From NCBI GenBank assembly GCA_024291935.2, contig CM044310.1, positions 119,112,213 through 119,176,212 on the forward strand: a stretch of DNA of 64,000 nt. Direction: 5' to 3'. This document shows, one piece after another, positions 1 to 13,075 of this stretch. The number at the start of each line of letters is the position of its first letter. Position 1 is the first letter of the stretch. The notes beneath the pieces are model-generated. The model was given only the letters and a program-made list of their open reading frames with translations. It did no database searches and was not told the DNA's origin. Origin of the DNA: Okapia johnstoni (lineage: Eukaryota; Chordata; Mammalia; Artiodactyla; Giraffidae). Made by a program: the position numbers and the translations under genes.

Positions 1-1430
1 TCACTGGGGGAGCTCAGTTTGGACAGAAGGAGAGCCTCATTATCTGTGGGAAGAGAACATAGCAACCAGTGTGTGGCAGCAGGACAGAGTGAGAGCTGTA
101 CACAGGCTGCTGACCCCAGCCCGCCACATTCAGCCTGAGAGGCATGTCCACCAATGCAGACAAGGGCTGAGGGCTGGAATGTGGGGTCTGGAGAGCAGAC
201 CAAGGCAGAGGACTGCTGTTGGCTATGAGGAAACATCCTGAAGGGATGAGAGTGTGGGAAGAGCTCTGCCAACGGGAATGCTTGAGGTAAAACCTGAACC
301 ACCATAGAGCAGAGTGCCGTTGGTGAGTGATGGCCAAAGAAGGAGCCCATTGCATCGCTTGTCCCTTATGCTGGCCCCTCCTCAGCGGGGACTACTAAGA
401 ACTCCACCTATGTAGGTCTTTTGATCCCCCAGCCACGGCCTCCCCCATCGACCTCCTCCACATTCAGCAGACCCCTGGGCTCTGGGGCAGTCTCAGGAGC
501 AGACACCTGTGAGCTGGCCACATACACAGATGGAGCTGAAAGCACAGCTGAACCCCAGGGAAAAGGAAGAAAAGCGGAAACCTCTCCTTGCAGCAACACA
601 AGCCATGGTCTTACACCCACGCCCAGCTTTGCAACCTCAGCCCCTACAGAGCATTTGAGTCAACGACCAGGGCTCTCCCAGTCATGGCAGGTGTAGCTTT
701 AGCAGCTGTACACTCTGTGGGCTCCTACACAAGGGGCTGGGGCCAGGACAGAGCCTGAGCTGTCCCAGAGCACCACAGAGGGTCCAGCTCCACGTTGACT
801 GCAATCCCAGGACCTGACTTCTCTGAATCTATGTGGTGACCTTGTGAAAACAACATCTCAGAGACACCAAGGCCATATGCCATCATGCCCATGGTTCAGG
901 TGGGCCAGAGCAGTGCCAACACTAGTATCACATGAGCGCTCGCAGAATGCTTGAGAGGGGCCACCAGAGCACATCCCGAGGTGAACATCCCCAGAGGAGT
1001 AATACTCACCGACTTCCCTCCCAGTGGGTGTGCTCCAGTCCCACCAGCCTGGCACCACAGAACAGAATCACAGCTAAGGATCAGATCTGGGGGCTCTATT
1101 CCACCAAGCAGGGAGCAGGCACCACCAGAGAGAGGGCAGTAACAACCACAGAACAATGGGGAAACAGCCCTGAATATCCACGGCAGGCTCTGGTCACAGT
1201 TAACAGCAATCAAAGCACAGATCAAGAGGATAAGGGCACAAACCTCTAGACCAACCTCATCCACCAAGGGGCAAACACCAGAAGAAGTCTAAGTAGGTTC
1301 CTGTAGCCTTCAAAACAGAGACCACAAATAGAAAGCTGGACAAAATGCGATGGCAAAGAAATAGGTTCCTAGAGGAAGAAGCAAGATAAAACCTACAAGG
1401 ACCACTAAATGAAGAGGAGTTAGGCAATCG
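1..1430 (+). mobile_element. LINE-1 5' region fragment (ruminant L1), cut by window edge
   Basis: Near-identical to 35810-37238, where the same sequence is preceded by an L1-like 5' start (a 'GGATCAAGATG' type opening). It ends in the A-rich stretch with 'AAGATAAAACCTACAAGGACCAC' character that precedes L1 ORF1, but ORF1 itself is absent. The open frames here are short and decayed. It is an intronic insertion shared with the paralogous segment, so it predates that duplication. Family assignment rests on recognition of the ruminant L1 leader, not on a search. Confidence 0.7.
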
Positions 1431-1704
1431 AATGATTACTTCTTGCTTTTAGTCATCTTATTTGGAGACACCAAACACTTTCACAAATCCTTGGTGCCTA
1501 ATAATTCTTTAATCCTCTTCTTGCCACACATGTTTCTGAGAATGGTCTATTAGATGTTTAAATCTAAAAACCATAGATGATAATGACACAGAATGAATCA
1601 AAAACTGAGGACACATAGGACAATGTCTGAGGAAGCTGAATACAATTAAGATAAACTTAATAAAGTACTTGTTTTAAGAAATTAAATAAGAAGAGTCTTT
1701 AAAA
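1431..1704. other. Unclassified intronic sequence between L1 and BovB
   Basis: AT-rich sequence also present at about 37239-37520. I see no gene or recognisable element in it. Confidence 0.5.
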
Positions 1705-3472
1705 CTATGATTGAAAGAGGGAACTCTACTCCTTGCTCTGTGGTGAACTAAATGGGAAGGAAATCAATGCAATGGTAAAGGCTAGAGATCTCTTGAAGAA
1801 AATGAGAGGTAAGGGAATATTTCATGCAAAGCTGGGAATAAAGGACAGAAACGGGATGGACCTAAAAGAAGCAGAAGACATTAAGAGAAGTTGGCAAGAA
1901 TACATGGAAGAACTATACAAAAAAGACGTTAATGACCCAGATAACCACCATGATGTGCTCACTCACCTAGTAACAGACATCCTGGCGTCCAAAGTCAAGT
2001 CGGCCTTAGGAGGCATGACTACCAACAAAGCTAATGCAGGTGACGAAACTCTAGCTGACCTACTTCAAGTCCTAAAAGATCATAACGCTAAAGTTCTGCA
2101 CTCGATAAACCAGCAAATTTGGAAAACTCAGCAGTGGCCAAAGGACCGGAAAAGGTCAGTTTTCATTCCAATGAAAAAGAAAGGCAATGTCAAAAAATGC
2201 TCAGACTACTACACAATTTCCCTCATTTCAAACAATAGCAAAGGCTCAAATTTTTTCCTAGTGAGGCTTTAACAGTGCCTGAGCCGAGAGCTTCCAGATG
2301 TTCAAGTTGGACTTATAAATGGCACAGGAATCAGAGATCAAATTGCCAACATCCCTTGGATCATACAAAAAGCAAGAGAGTTCTGGAAATACAACTACAT
2401 CTGCTTTATTGACTACACCACAGCCTTTGATTGTGTGGATCACAAGAAACTGTGGAAAATTCTTAAAGAGATGTGAACACCTTACCTGCCTTCTGAGCAA
2501 TCTGTGTGCATATCAAGAAGCAACAGTTAGAACTGGACATGTGACAACTGTCTGATTCCAAACTGGGAAAGGAGTACGTCAAGGCTGTATATTGTCACCT
2601 TGCTTATTTAATTTATATGCACAATACATCATGTGACATACTGGGCTGGATTAAGCACAAATTGGAATCAAGATTTCAGGGAGAAATATCTGTAATCTCA
2701 GATATACAGATGATACCACCCTTATAGCAGAAAGTAAAGAGGAACTGAGGAGTCTCTTGATGAAACTGAAAGAAGAGGTTGAAAAAGCTAGCTTCAAACT
2801 CAACATTCAAAAAACAAAGATCATGGCACCGGTCAGATAGTTTCATGGCAAACGGCGGGAGAAACAGTGGAAACAGTGAGAAACTTTAATTTTTGGGGCT
2901 CCAAAATCACTGCAGATGGTGACTAGAGCCATGAAAATAAAAGACGCTTGCTCCTTGAAAGAAAAGCTATGACCAACCTAGGCAGCATATTGAAAAGCAG
3001 AAACATTCCTTTGCTGACAAAGGTCCATCTAGTCAAAGCTTGGCTTTTCCAGTGGTCATGTATGGATGTGAAAGTTGGACCATGAAGAAGGCTGAGCGTC
3101 GAAGAATTGATGCTTTTGAACTGTGGTGTTGGAGAAGACTCTTGAGAGTCCCTTGGACTGAAAGGAGACCACACCACTTCATCCTAAAGGAAATCAGTCC
3201 TGAATATTCACTGGAAGAACTGAAGCTGAAGCTCTGATACTTTGGCCACGTGATGCGAAGAATTGACTCACTGAAAAAGACCTTGATGCTGGGAAAGACT
3301 GAGGATGGGAGGAGAGGGGAAGACAGAGGATGAGATGGCTGGATGGCATTAGTTACTCGATGGACAGGAGTTTGAGCAGGCTCTGGGAGTTGGTGATGGA
3401 CAGGGAAGCCTGGCTTGCTGCAGACCATGGATCACAGAGTAGGACTCGTCTGAACAACTGAACTGAACTGAC
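1705..3472 (+). mobile_element. BovB (RTE) LINE, 5'-truncated, decayed reverse transcriptase
   Basis: The first 180 codons (1733-2272) read as the BovB polyprotein upstream of the RT core. The rest continues as RT in shifted frames: the palm region with a YxDD-like box near 2700-2720, then the '[28 protein letters not shown]' region (3061-3160, short open frame) and the BovB 3' end with 'ACTGAACTGAACTGA' near 3455-3472. Several frameshifts and stops make it inactive. The same insertion sits at 37530-39285 and, truncated, at 24340-24805, so it predates triplication of this segment. Confidence 0.9.
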
Positions 3473-5124
<1,652 letters not shown>

Positions 5125-5564
5125 TTAGCGGCTTGGCTGGTATTACAGGATGTATTTTTTACACAGCAATACTTTCTACCCAATTTCTAACGTGAAGAAA
5201 AGAGGATGAGTTATGATCCACAAGTCATTAGAGAAACTATTCTCATCTGAAAGAGAAAGTATAAAATCATCAGAGCGACATTAGCATATTTATTTTTCAG
5301 TGTTCTACTCGTGTGAATAGGATAAATTGTTTATCAAAGAAACAGGATTTTTTTTTTTTTTTAAAGTGTATTCTGAGCCAAGAGTTCTGAAGTGGGGCCA
5401 AAGTGCCACATTTTTAGCAAGGTGATTTGAGTTAGTAACGTTGAAAATTCTGCTTGATGAATGACGATTTTGAACAGCAATGAAATAGAATAGTAAGGTA
5501 AGTATTCATACTCAAGTTGGAACTTCAACTATTTTACAGATTTTAACAGGTCTAATAGGATACT

Positions 5565-5715
5565 CTGGAAGCCCTTCCAAGTGGCAGTCATGCAATGAAT
5601 CTGCAGGAATTGGGGAAGCTTGGTCCTTCCCAATCCTGAGAAACAGGACCACAGCACGCCAGGACTCCCTGTCCATCACCACCTCCCGGAGCCGACTCAG
5701 ACTCATCTCCACTGA
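5565..5715. other. Relic of ERV E followed by BovB tail relic in gene V intron
   Basis: The stretch around 5590-5640 ('GGAATTGGGGAAGCTTGGTCC') matches ERV E internal sequence near 45985-46035. It is followed by an antisense BovB 3' scrap (5650-5715) that matches 47903-48015. In the paralogous segment the whole 6.2-kb ERV E lies here, so this copy appears to have lost almost all of it. Confidence 0.6.
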
Positions 5716-6315
5716 GTACAGACACACACTCAAATGGGGCTCTATACTCATCAAGGGTAAGAGAGAAAGTTTCAGGTCACTAAACTCAGGTAACTTTGAA
5801 TGGATTAAAAATGTGCATAATGTTTGAGGATGACATTCTTTATTTGCACTGAGCTGTATTTTAAATTTTAATACACTCCAACATAGATTAGGACCAATAA
5901 GATTCTTGTAAACATTTTGGAAAATACAAAATCTGATGAGACTCTGTGATGTGAGCATGGAGTGTACTGCAAAGGATCAGACCTGGGCTTGGGATGAAAA
6001 CACCTACTCCCCACATCCAGTATCTCTGCTGAACACAAGTGAGTGTTCATTTTCCAGAGTAGAAAGAAAGTAAGATGTGAATTTACTGCATAATTTGTGA
6101 TAGTTGAGGTACATCCCTCACTTTTTCTTTCCAAGACACTTGTTGAAGGCAAATTGAAAAAAACAAGTTCAGAGCATGGGAATCTCACAGAAACACCTAA
6201 ACCAGTGAACATGAGTCATGGGGTAAGACATACTTGGAAGAATGCATTATCACTGCATGGGTATTTTGGCACTATTATGGAAACTATGATCTGAATCTAT
6301 CATTAAAAAATGTTA

Positions 6316-6525
6316 GTTTGGGGACTTCGTGATGATTCAGTGACTAAGACCCTGAGCTCCCAATGCATGGAGCTCTGGTTCTTTCCCTGATCAGCAAACT
6401 AGATCCCATATGCTCAAGTTAGGAGTTTACATGTCACAACCAAAGAACCTGAAAACTACAAGGATGACTGAAGATCCTACCTGCCACAAGAAGACCCGGT
6501 GCAGCCAACTAAATAAATATTTTAA
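6316..6525 (+). mobile_element. CHR-type tRNA SINE, diverged
   Basis: Opens with the 'GGGGACTTCGTGATGATTCAG' type head of the ruminant CHR family and ends near 'CCAACTAAATAAATATTTT'. The same insertion is at 48617-48823. Confidence 0.7.
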
Positions 6526-7141
6526 AAGTGTGTTGTAAGCAAATTTCACTTCAAATATGCCTTCCCTGATCTGTAACCTAATACTACATTTAAGTAGTTA
6601 GTCTCACTTATCGATATAGAACAGTCTCTGCAACGTTTCTATTTCTGAAACTTTTCTGAAGAACTGTGGACCACTGAGTTCACCCTGTTTAGAAGGACAA
6701 TCTGTAACTCCTGTTCTAAGCAGCTGAAGCTGCATCCACATGTATACTCATCAGGGCACTTCCCCTCCTTCCCTATGATCCTGACGCCAGACCACATCCC
6801 AGTGGGAATCTCTGGTACCAGTGCCTCCCCGTGCTCATCTCGCACAAAGGGCATGTAGTCAACAACTGAACGTCACTGATTCATGCTGAGAATTCATCAT
6901 GCTCTAGAGGAAGCCGGGATACAGACAATGGATAACAGGCTCTGAGATTCAACGGAGAAGTTAGTCTAAAGAGCTGCTCTTCACTATTATAAGAACAAAA
7001 GGAAAAAATAAGAAGTAGATAACAACAAACCCCCCCAGGGAGAAAACTGAGAATCAGAGAAGTAAAGGTTTGCAGGTTCTCAGTCCAGGCATTTCAGGAG
7101 GAAAAGCAGACACATTCCCAGACCCGGGACAGGACATATAC

Positions 7142-7156
7142 CCGAGAAGCTGCCAT
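7142..7156 (-). CDS. First coding exon of KRAB-ZNF gene V (five codons)
   Basis: ATG at 7154-7156 opens five codons reading M-A-A-S-R and ends at a donor 'GG|GTATAT'. In the three paralogous copies the last codon is CAG and the donor is GTAAAT, so this copy has a changed last codon and a weaker donor. The exon ends on a codon boundary, as required by the phase-0 KRAB exon at 4905-5031. The purine-rich leader just upstream (AGCAGCAGGAAGAGGAGGAA) is shared by all copies. Short exon called by homology between copies and splice signals, not by length. Confidence 0.65.
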
Positions 7157-7837
7157 TTCCTCCTCTTCCTGCTGCTCTGCGTCTTCTCGGGGGATGTTAT
7201 GTCGCAAACTCACATCCACAGGTTAAGAAAATACCTTCAAAGGCATCCACACAGCCCTTTCACCTGCAACTGCTGCAGAGAAAATGAAGAAAAAAGGTTC
7301 TTGTTTCTCCAGCCCTTTTCTGAGCCTTTTTTTGGCTTCCTCTGTTCCTGATCGGCAGGCGGCAATCAAGCCTAATCTGACATGCTAATCACATTCTGTG
7401 TTTGGTGCTTACCTTTGGTGCATTCTCTTTGCAGACCACCCCTGAGAGTTCTCCTTTCTTTTTGCATTACAGAGAGCAGGTCACAGTAGAATTCACGCAA
7501 GACAGTGGCCCGGACTACTGACCTAGCTGACACACATTCTGAGGGTTTTTGAGACATCACAAGAGGACGACCCGCATTCAGGAGCCCTGAGCTGCAGCCT
7601 CACATTCCGCACACCTGAGACCTCTCTGGAGCTGATGATTAGGGCGGGAACTTCTAGAAACAAAGGATGTTGGGCTGGTTGCCTGGGGAGGGGCTCTCTC
7701 TAGGATGGGTGTGGCCCTCCACTGCTCTGCCTGTGCCCTTGGGGGAGGGGTGGTGGGGAATGCTTGCTTGGTGGGAATCACCTTGGGACCTTGGATTACT
7801 ACAAAGCTTTGCTCTCGGACAGAAAAGAAAGAAGTGA

Positions 7838-8015
7838 AGTCGCTCAGTCGTGTCCGACACTTTGCCACCCCATGCATGGACTGTACCCTACCAGGCTCCT
7901 CTCTCCTTGGAATTTTCCAGGCAATCGTCCTGGAGTAGATTGCCGTTTCCCTCTCAGGGGATCATCCTGATCCAGGGATCGGACTCAGGTCTCCTGCATT
8001 GCAGGCACCAGGAAA
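7838..8015 (-). mobile_element. Bov-tA SINE
   Basis: Antisense to the tRNA-derived Bov-tA consensus: 'AGTCGCTCAGTCGTGTCCGAC' near its left end and 'GGTCTCCTGCATTGCAGGCA' near its right end. Absent from the matching point of unit 2 near 10645. Confidence 0.85.
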
Positions 8016-8054
8016 GCACCCCAAGAACAAAGGCCCCAAAATGCCTTTCCTTTA

Positions 8055-8275
8055 TCGTGCTAAGTCGCTCAGTAGTGTCCGACTCTTTGCCACCACATGG
8101 AGTGTAGTCAGCGTGGCTCCTCTGCTCTGGGGAGTCTCCAGGAAAGAATATTGGAATATGGGTTGATATGCCGTCCTCCAGGGCATCTTCCTGACCCAGG
8201 AAATGAACTGACATCTCTCGGTGTCTGCTGCATTGCCAAGCAGTTCTTTACCACTAGTGCCACTTTGGAAGCCAC
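8055..8275 (-). mobile_element. Bov-tA SINE (shared with 10660-10890)
   Basis: Second antisense Bov-tA copy, more diverged. The same element lies at the same place in unit 2, so it predates the tandem duplication. Confidence 0.8.
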
Positions 8276-8420
8276 AGGATACCCTGAGTACCTAGGATTT
8301 CTTCACTACCCTCTGCAGCCTGGGGACACAGGTTTTCACAAAATGATTTGCAGCATGACCACCTGTCTGCAGGTGAGGGACCTCCAACTTCAGAGACCAG
8401 GAGCCTGAAGGTGTTTCCAC

Positions 8421-8740
8421 TGTTGCAGAAAACAAGCACCACACTCTGAGAGTTGGAGAACTCAGGTTTATTATGCTGGGGGCCCAGAGGACTTCACACT
8501 CCAAGCTCTGAGCCCCAAACAAAGGGGTTACAGAGTTTTTATACATGGACAGGCATGATTAAGCCGGTTTACAGGGGCTAGGGCAATTGCAAAGAGCAAT
8601 ACAAGGGTGAGTTCCAATTCCTGGTATTGTGAATCCCAGCTTTTTGAGATGTACATGATCAAGACTTTGTAAGGAGCAAGCTGAGTTACAGAGGCAGAAA
8701 GGGCAGGCGGTTGTGTAAAAATTTGAAATTTTCCTCTTCC
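8421..8740 (-). mobile_element. ERV B 3' LTR, copy in unit 1
   Basis: Aligns with 11030-11367 and with the 5' LTR at 22788-23147. Plus-strand ends are TGTTGCAGAA and CCTCTTCC; on the coding (minus) strand it is preceded by a purine tract 'AGGAGGGGCAA'. The TTTATT near 8468 is an antisense polyadenylation signal. Confidence 0.8.
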
Positions 8741-10222
8741 TTGCCCCTCCTGATGCTTCTATCAGTCATTGCAGAAAGCATCATCTCATGTTTGGTAGGT
8801 AATTCAGAGCTCACCTCGTTCAGGGGACTATATTGATCTATTGCCATTTGTAACTTATGGACTGAATTTGAGACGTTATGAACTGGGTAATATCTTTGAG
8901 AATACAAGGGCCAAACAAAAGCGCCGCAAAGAACATGAAGAGAGGACCGGTTAAAGGGAGAAGCCACGATTCCCAGCTGCAGATATTGTTTTGATTACCC
9001 CAGGAATTTGCTAGTTCCTCATACTTTGGCCACCTTGTGCAAAGAGTTGAGTCAATGGAAAAGACCCTGATGCTGGGAACGATTGGGGGCAGGAGGAGAA
9101 GGGGACGACAGAGGATGAGATGGCTGGCTGGATGGCATCACCGACTCGATGGACATGAGTTTGGGTGGACTCCGGGAGTTGGTGATGGACAGCGAGGCCT
9201 GGCGTGCTGTGGATCATGGGGTCCCAACGAGTCGGCCACGACTAAGCGACTGAGCTGAGCTCCCCTTTTCATGATTCATTCCCTAACTGTTGGGCCATGT
9301 CCGTGACTATTCCTAATTGGTTCACATAAAAAGTAGCATTCTTCATTCAAGAAGAGGCAGAGTCCTGCCTTTTCAGCTGTCAGTAGGTCTAGCACTCTCC
9401 TATTCTCTAAAACCACCTCAGCCAGGGAATCGACTTGGTTCTGTAAGGCCACTAAAGATGTGGCTACTCTCTCAATGTTGTCTGCGAAGTCCTTGGATAG
9501 TGTATGGTAGAAGGTGATTGATGAAGCAATTCCTCCTATTCTAATACTTAGCCCAGCCAAAATTTCCAAACCAACTAGTAGGGATATAAACTGGATGGCT
9601 CTTTATGACCACCTATGTGCTGGCAGAGGTACGGTGAGAGTCTGGTTGTTAGGGCCAGTATTCATCTGTGGAGTGAGGAAAGCTACGGTGCACATACCCA
9701 TCCAACTTACTGGTAGACATTAAGTAAGCATCTGTCCCACAAAGAAAAGGCCTTGATGGGGCGGCACCATATTGTCTGTGGGAAGATGAGTGGGCCACTC
9801 ACCTTTTACAGTTTAATTACATTCGTCCCTGGCTAAATTGCCTACAGCTTCAGTTCCTCCATGATTTGTAAAGCATTCTGGAGCCTTTTGAGATAACTCC
9901 ATTGCCCTTAAGACTGGCCCTTGTAAGGGTGGACCTATGGGAGTCCCCATGGCTCTGGCATTATTTTGATGGTACTGGTGTAGCTAAATACAGTGGAGCT
10001 CCTAAGGATGAGCAAAGGCTGGAATCCCTGGCCACCTAGGGGTTGGTGTCATTTAGATGGTGATGAGTTGCTTTGGGAACCTGGTATGGACTAGGGACTA
10101 AGGGGGAGTTAACTGTGTAACCTGGGTCATACTGCCAACAGGCAGAGCCTGATTTTTTCGGGCAAAGTTGGTCCGCGATTTCATTTGTCTGCATTATTGT
10201 CCTTGTCCAGTAGGTTTTTCCA
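8741..10222 (-). pseudogene. ERV B env fragment (surface C-terminal part and transmembrane subunit), broken
   Basis: Gammaretrovirus-like envelope read on the minus strand. From high to low coordinates it shows a surface-subunit part (about 10222-9600), a fusion-peptide-like glycine/isoleucine-rich stretch (about 9569-9520), the conserved ectodomain with '[14 protein letters not shown]' and a Cys-x6-Cys motif (about 9410-9340), then after a BovB insertion (9018-9262) the hydrophobic membrane anchor (about 8970-8890). In these families the motif is usually Cys-x6-Cys-Cys; here the last Cys is Tyr. Frameshifts, the BovB insertion and the missing N-terminal part make it non-functional. Confidence 0.8.
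9018..9262 (+). mobile_element. BovB 3'-end fragment inserted in ERV B env
   Basis: Matches only the last ~245 bp of BovB ('CTGATGCTGGGAACGATTGG', 'GGAGTTGGTGATGGACAG'). Unit 2 at about 11650 is uninterrupted at this point, which marks the insertion as unit-1 specific. Confidence 0.85.
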
Positions 10223-10659
10223 TTTATCTGATATCTAATCTCATTCTGTGTTTGGTGCTTACCTTTGGTGCATTCTCTTTGCAGACGACCCCTGAGAGTT
10301 CTTTCTTTTTCTATTACAGAGAGCAGGTCACAGTAGAATTCACGGGAGACAATGGACCCGACTACTGGGCTAGCTGACACACATTATGAGGGTTTTTGAA
10401 ACATGGCGGGTGAAGACCTGCATTTAGGAGCCCTGAGTTGCAGCCTCACACTCTGCACACCTGAGACCTCTCTGGGGCTGAGGATTAGGACGGGAACTTC
10501 TAGAAACAAAGGAAGTTGGGCTGAGTGCCTGTGGAGGGGCTCTCTCTAGGATGGGTGTGGCCCTCCACTGCCTCTGCCTGTGCCCTTGGGGGAGGTTTGG
10601 TGGGGGATGCATGCTTGGTGGGAATCACATAGGGGCTTTGCTCTCAGAATTCTTCCCAA

Positions 10660-10890
10660 AGATGCCTTGCCTTTAGCGTGCTACGTCAGACTCTGCCTGC
10701 CCATGGACTGTATGTAGCCCGCCTGACTCCTCTGTCAATGGGGAGTCTCCAGGGAAGAATACTGGACTGGGTCGCCATGCCCTCCTCCAGGGGATCTTCC
10801 TGACCCAGGAATTGAACTCACATCTCTCGGTGTCTCCTGCATTGCCAAGCAGTTCTTTACCACTAGTGCCACTTTGGAAGCCACAGGATA
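10660..10890 (-). mobile_element. Bov-tA SINE, diverged (unit 2 copy)
   Basis: Same element as 8055-8275, with the shared right end 'CCAAGCAGTTCTTTACCAC'. Confidence 0.75.
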
Positions 10891-11029
10891 CCCTGAGTAC
10901 TTAGGTTTCTTTCACTACCCTCTGCAGCCTGGGGACACAGGTTTGCACAAAATGATTTGCACTGTGACCACCTGTCTGCAGGCGAGGGACCTCCAACTTC
11001 AGAGACCAGGAGGCTGAAGGTCTTTCCAT

Positions 11030-11367
11030 TGTTGCAGAGAACAAGCACCACACTCGGAGAGGTGGAGAACTCAGGTTTATTTTGCCCGCGGGCCCAGAGG
11101 ACTTAACACTCCTAGCAATGAGCCCCAAACAAAGTGGTTACAGGGTTTTTATACATGGACAGGCATGATTAAGAGAGTTTTCAGGTTTGCAGGGGCTAGG
11201 GCATTTGCCAAGAGCAGGACAAGGGTGAGTAAGATAAATTCCAGTTCCTAGCATTGGGAGTCCCCACTTTTTGAGACCTACGTGATCAAGACTTTGCAAA
11301 GAGCAAGCTGAGCTACACAGGCAGAAGGAGCAGGAGATTACATAAAAATTAGACCTTTTCCTCTTCA
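11030..11367 (-). mobile_element. ERV B 3' LTR, copy in unit 2
   Basis: 338 bp with plus-strand ends TGTTGCAGAG and CCTCTTCA. A purine tract ('AGAAGGAGCAA') precedes the U3 edge on the coding strand, as expected of a 3' LTR. Confidence 0.8.
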
Positions 11368-11877
11368 TTGCTCCTTCTGGATGCTTCTACCACTCATTGT
11401 AGAAAGCATCATCTCATGCTTGATAGGACATTCAGAGCTCCCCATCGTTTAGGGGACTATATTGAGCTATTAACATTTGTAACTCTATGGATTCAATTCG
11501 AGAGGTGATGAATGGGGTACTATCTTTAAGAATACAGGGGCCAAACAAAAGCACCACAAAGAACATGAAGAGAGGACTGGTTAAAGGGAGAAGCCATGAT
11601 GCCCAGCTCCAGATACTGTTCCAGTTACCCCAGGAATTTGCTACTTCCTCTCTCCTTTTCGTGGTTCATTCCCTTAGCGGTTGGGTCATGTCTTTGACTA
11701 TTCTTAATTGGTTTACATAAAAGCAGAATTCTTCATTCAAGAAGAGGCAGAGGTCTGCCTTTTCAGCTGTCAGTAGGTCTAGCCCCCTCCTATTCCTTAA
11801 AACCACCTCAGCCAAGGGATCTAGTTGGTCCTGTAAGGCCACTAGATGTGGCTACTCTCTCAATGTCGTCTGTGTGT
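11368..11877 (-). pseudogene. ERV B env transmembrane fragment, unit 2
   Basis: Membrane-anchor region (about 11600-11520) and the ectodomain part (11870-11640) matching 9480-9263. It is cut at 11877 by the ERV A LTR; no intact frame. Confidence 0.7.
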
Positions 11878-12358
11878 TGTAGCCACGCGTTCTGGGAAAC
11901 AAACCCACCCAGAAAACAACGCAGATAGTGGAGTGCAGCTTATTACACCGGCGGGCCCAAGGCAGAGTCTCCTCTCAGCCAAGGACCCCAGCAGTTTTTG
12001 TGAAAGCCGTATACACCCCAAGTGTATAAAGGTTCCCTGAAACTAGTCTGAAGAAAGGAAAAAGACAGATACACTCGAAGTTAACCTGCGATCATATGCC
12101 TTAAGCCTCGGTAGTTAACAGTGGACAGTTATCAATAGGCCTGTGGTCATACCCCAACAAGCATAATAGAGTGTATGATTCTATTCGGTTACACAGATAA
12201 TTAGGGTACTCTTTCAGGCTTCGGAGAGCCCTGGGGCTCTTCCTTCCGGGGACCTGGCTTTCCAGGATGTATGTCGTTTTCATAGATACTGCTCAGAGAG
12301 CTCAAAGTCCAAAGTCCAGCCCAAGATGCAGTCCTGCTTTCCGGTGGAGCCTGTTGTA
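11878..12358 (-). mobile_element. ERV A 3' LTR
   Basis: Aligns with 19335-19796. Its U5 edge on the plus strand is TGTAGCC. The U3 edge lies beside a purine tract (GGGGAGGAAGGAGGA on the coding strand, 12359-12373). The TTATTA near 11940 is an antisense polyadenylation signal. Compared with the 5' LTR it keeps about 17 bases more at the U3 edge. Confidence 0.8.
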
Positions 12359-12373
12359 TCCTCCTTCCTCCCC

Positions 12374-12529
12374 GACTCTTGGCGCTCTTAACTCATAGTA
12401 TCAGCATCATTCATAGGGATATATTGCACCCTGGGTCTCCAACCGTCAATTTGGGAGAACGACACCAACCTTTGAGTTACAAAGTCGATACTACATTGTA
12501 AAATGCAGAGTCCACAAAGAAACTATAAC
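12374..12529 (-). other. ERV A sequence between env and 3' LTR
   Basis: Probably env C-terminal or 3' non-coding ERV sequence; no frame is convincing. Confidence 0.4.
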
Positions 12530-13075
12530 AATGGTAACCATAACAATGGTAAATATAGTTTTCCACCCATCACCCTTCACCCAAGATAGTACCAAGGTCC
12601 AGAAAGTAATGTTTGCATTTCACATTGCTTTTACATGGTTTTTCATGACATCTAAAGCAGGAATATATACACAACATTCAACCTTAATTATAGCACAGGT
12701 CCCTCCTTGGGCAGCTGTGACCATGTCCAAAACCACTGTCTTTTGGATTACCGCTTTCGTTACTTCTATGAAACTGGTGTTTACATAATATGTAATCCCA
12801 TGACCTGAGTCTATTGACTGTAGGTCTGGCTTAGACCAAGAGTGCAGGGAGACATTATGATTGAGAAGAGAAAGGAAAGTCTCTTTTTGTTGTCCCAGAA
12901 AAGAGCAGAGTGGTTTAAAATCTCCTTGGCGGAGCGATGACACCCTCCATGAAAGTCCATCCATCACAGACAGAGGCACAGCCCCACATACCCAAGAGTT
13001 GGAGGTGTTGTGAAAGTCCCCGATGGAATGTGCATGTTGATGAGGCCAAGCAGCAGGAAATGATCACCTGGTTTC
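12530..13075 (-). pseudogene. ERV A env remnant: leader plus transmembrane region, surface subunit mostly gone
   Basis: On the minus strand a hydrophobic leader-like start ('MKPGDHFLLLGLINM') near 13075 overlaps the integrase end, as is usual for gammaretroviral env. Within about 150 bp it runs into a transmembrane-subunit segment with a complete Cys-x6-Cys-Cys motif near 12700. The usual surface subunit of several hundred residues is missing, so this env is internally deleted. No membrane anchor in an open frame is seen. Confidence 0.7.

Larger units (their letters stand above)
7360..10224 (-). repeat. Tandem duplication, unit 1 (flank + SINE + LTR + env of ERV B)
   Basis: The stretch beginning 'CACATTCTGTGTTTGGTGC' recurs from about 10230 as unit 2. 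The order in both is host flank, Bov-tA SINE, ERV B 3' LTR, then env read on the minus strand. Unit 1 additionally holds a second SINE (7838-8015) and a BovB scrap (9018-9262), which unit 2 lacks, so these came after the duplication or were lost from unit 2. The host flank part also occurs at 49680-49815. Confidence 0.8.
10225..11877 (-). repeat. Tandem duplication, unit 2, truncated by ERV A
   Basis: Repeats the flank-SINE-LTR-env order of unit 1 and stops abruptly inside the env transmembrane region, where the ERV A LTR begins at 11878. Confidence 0.8.
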
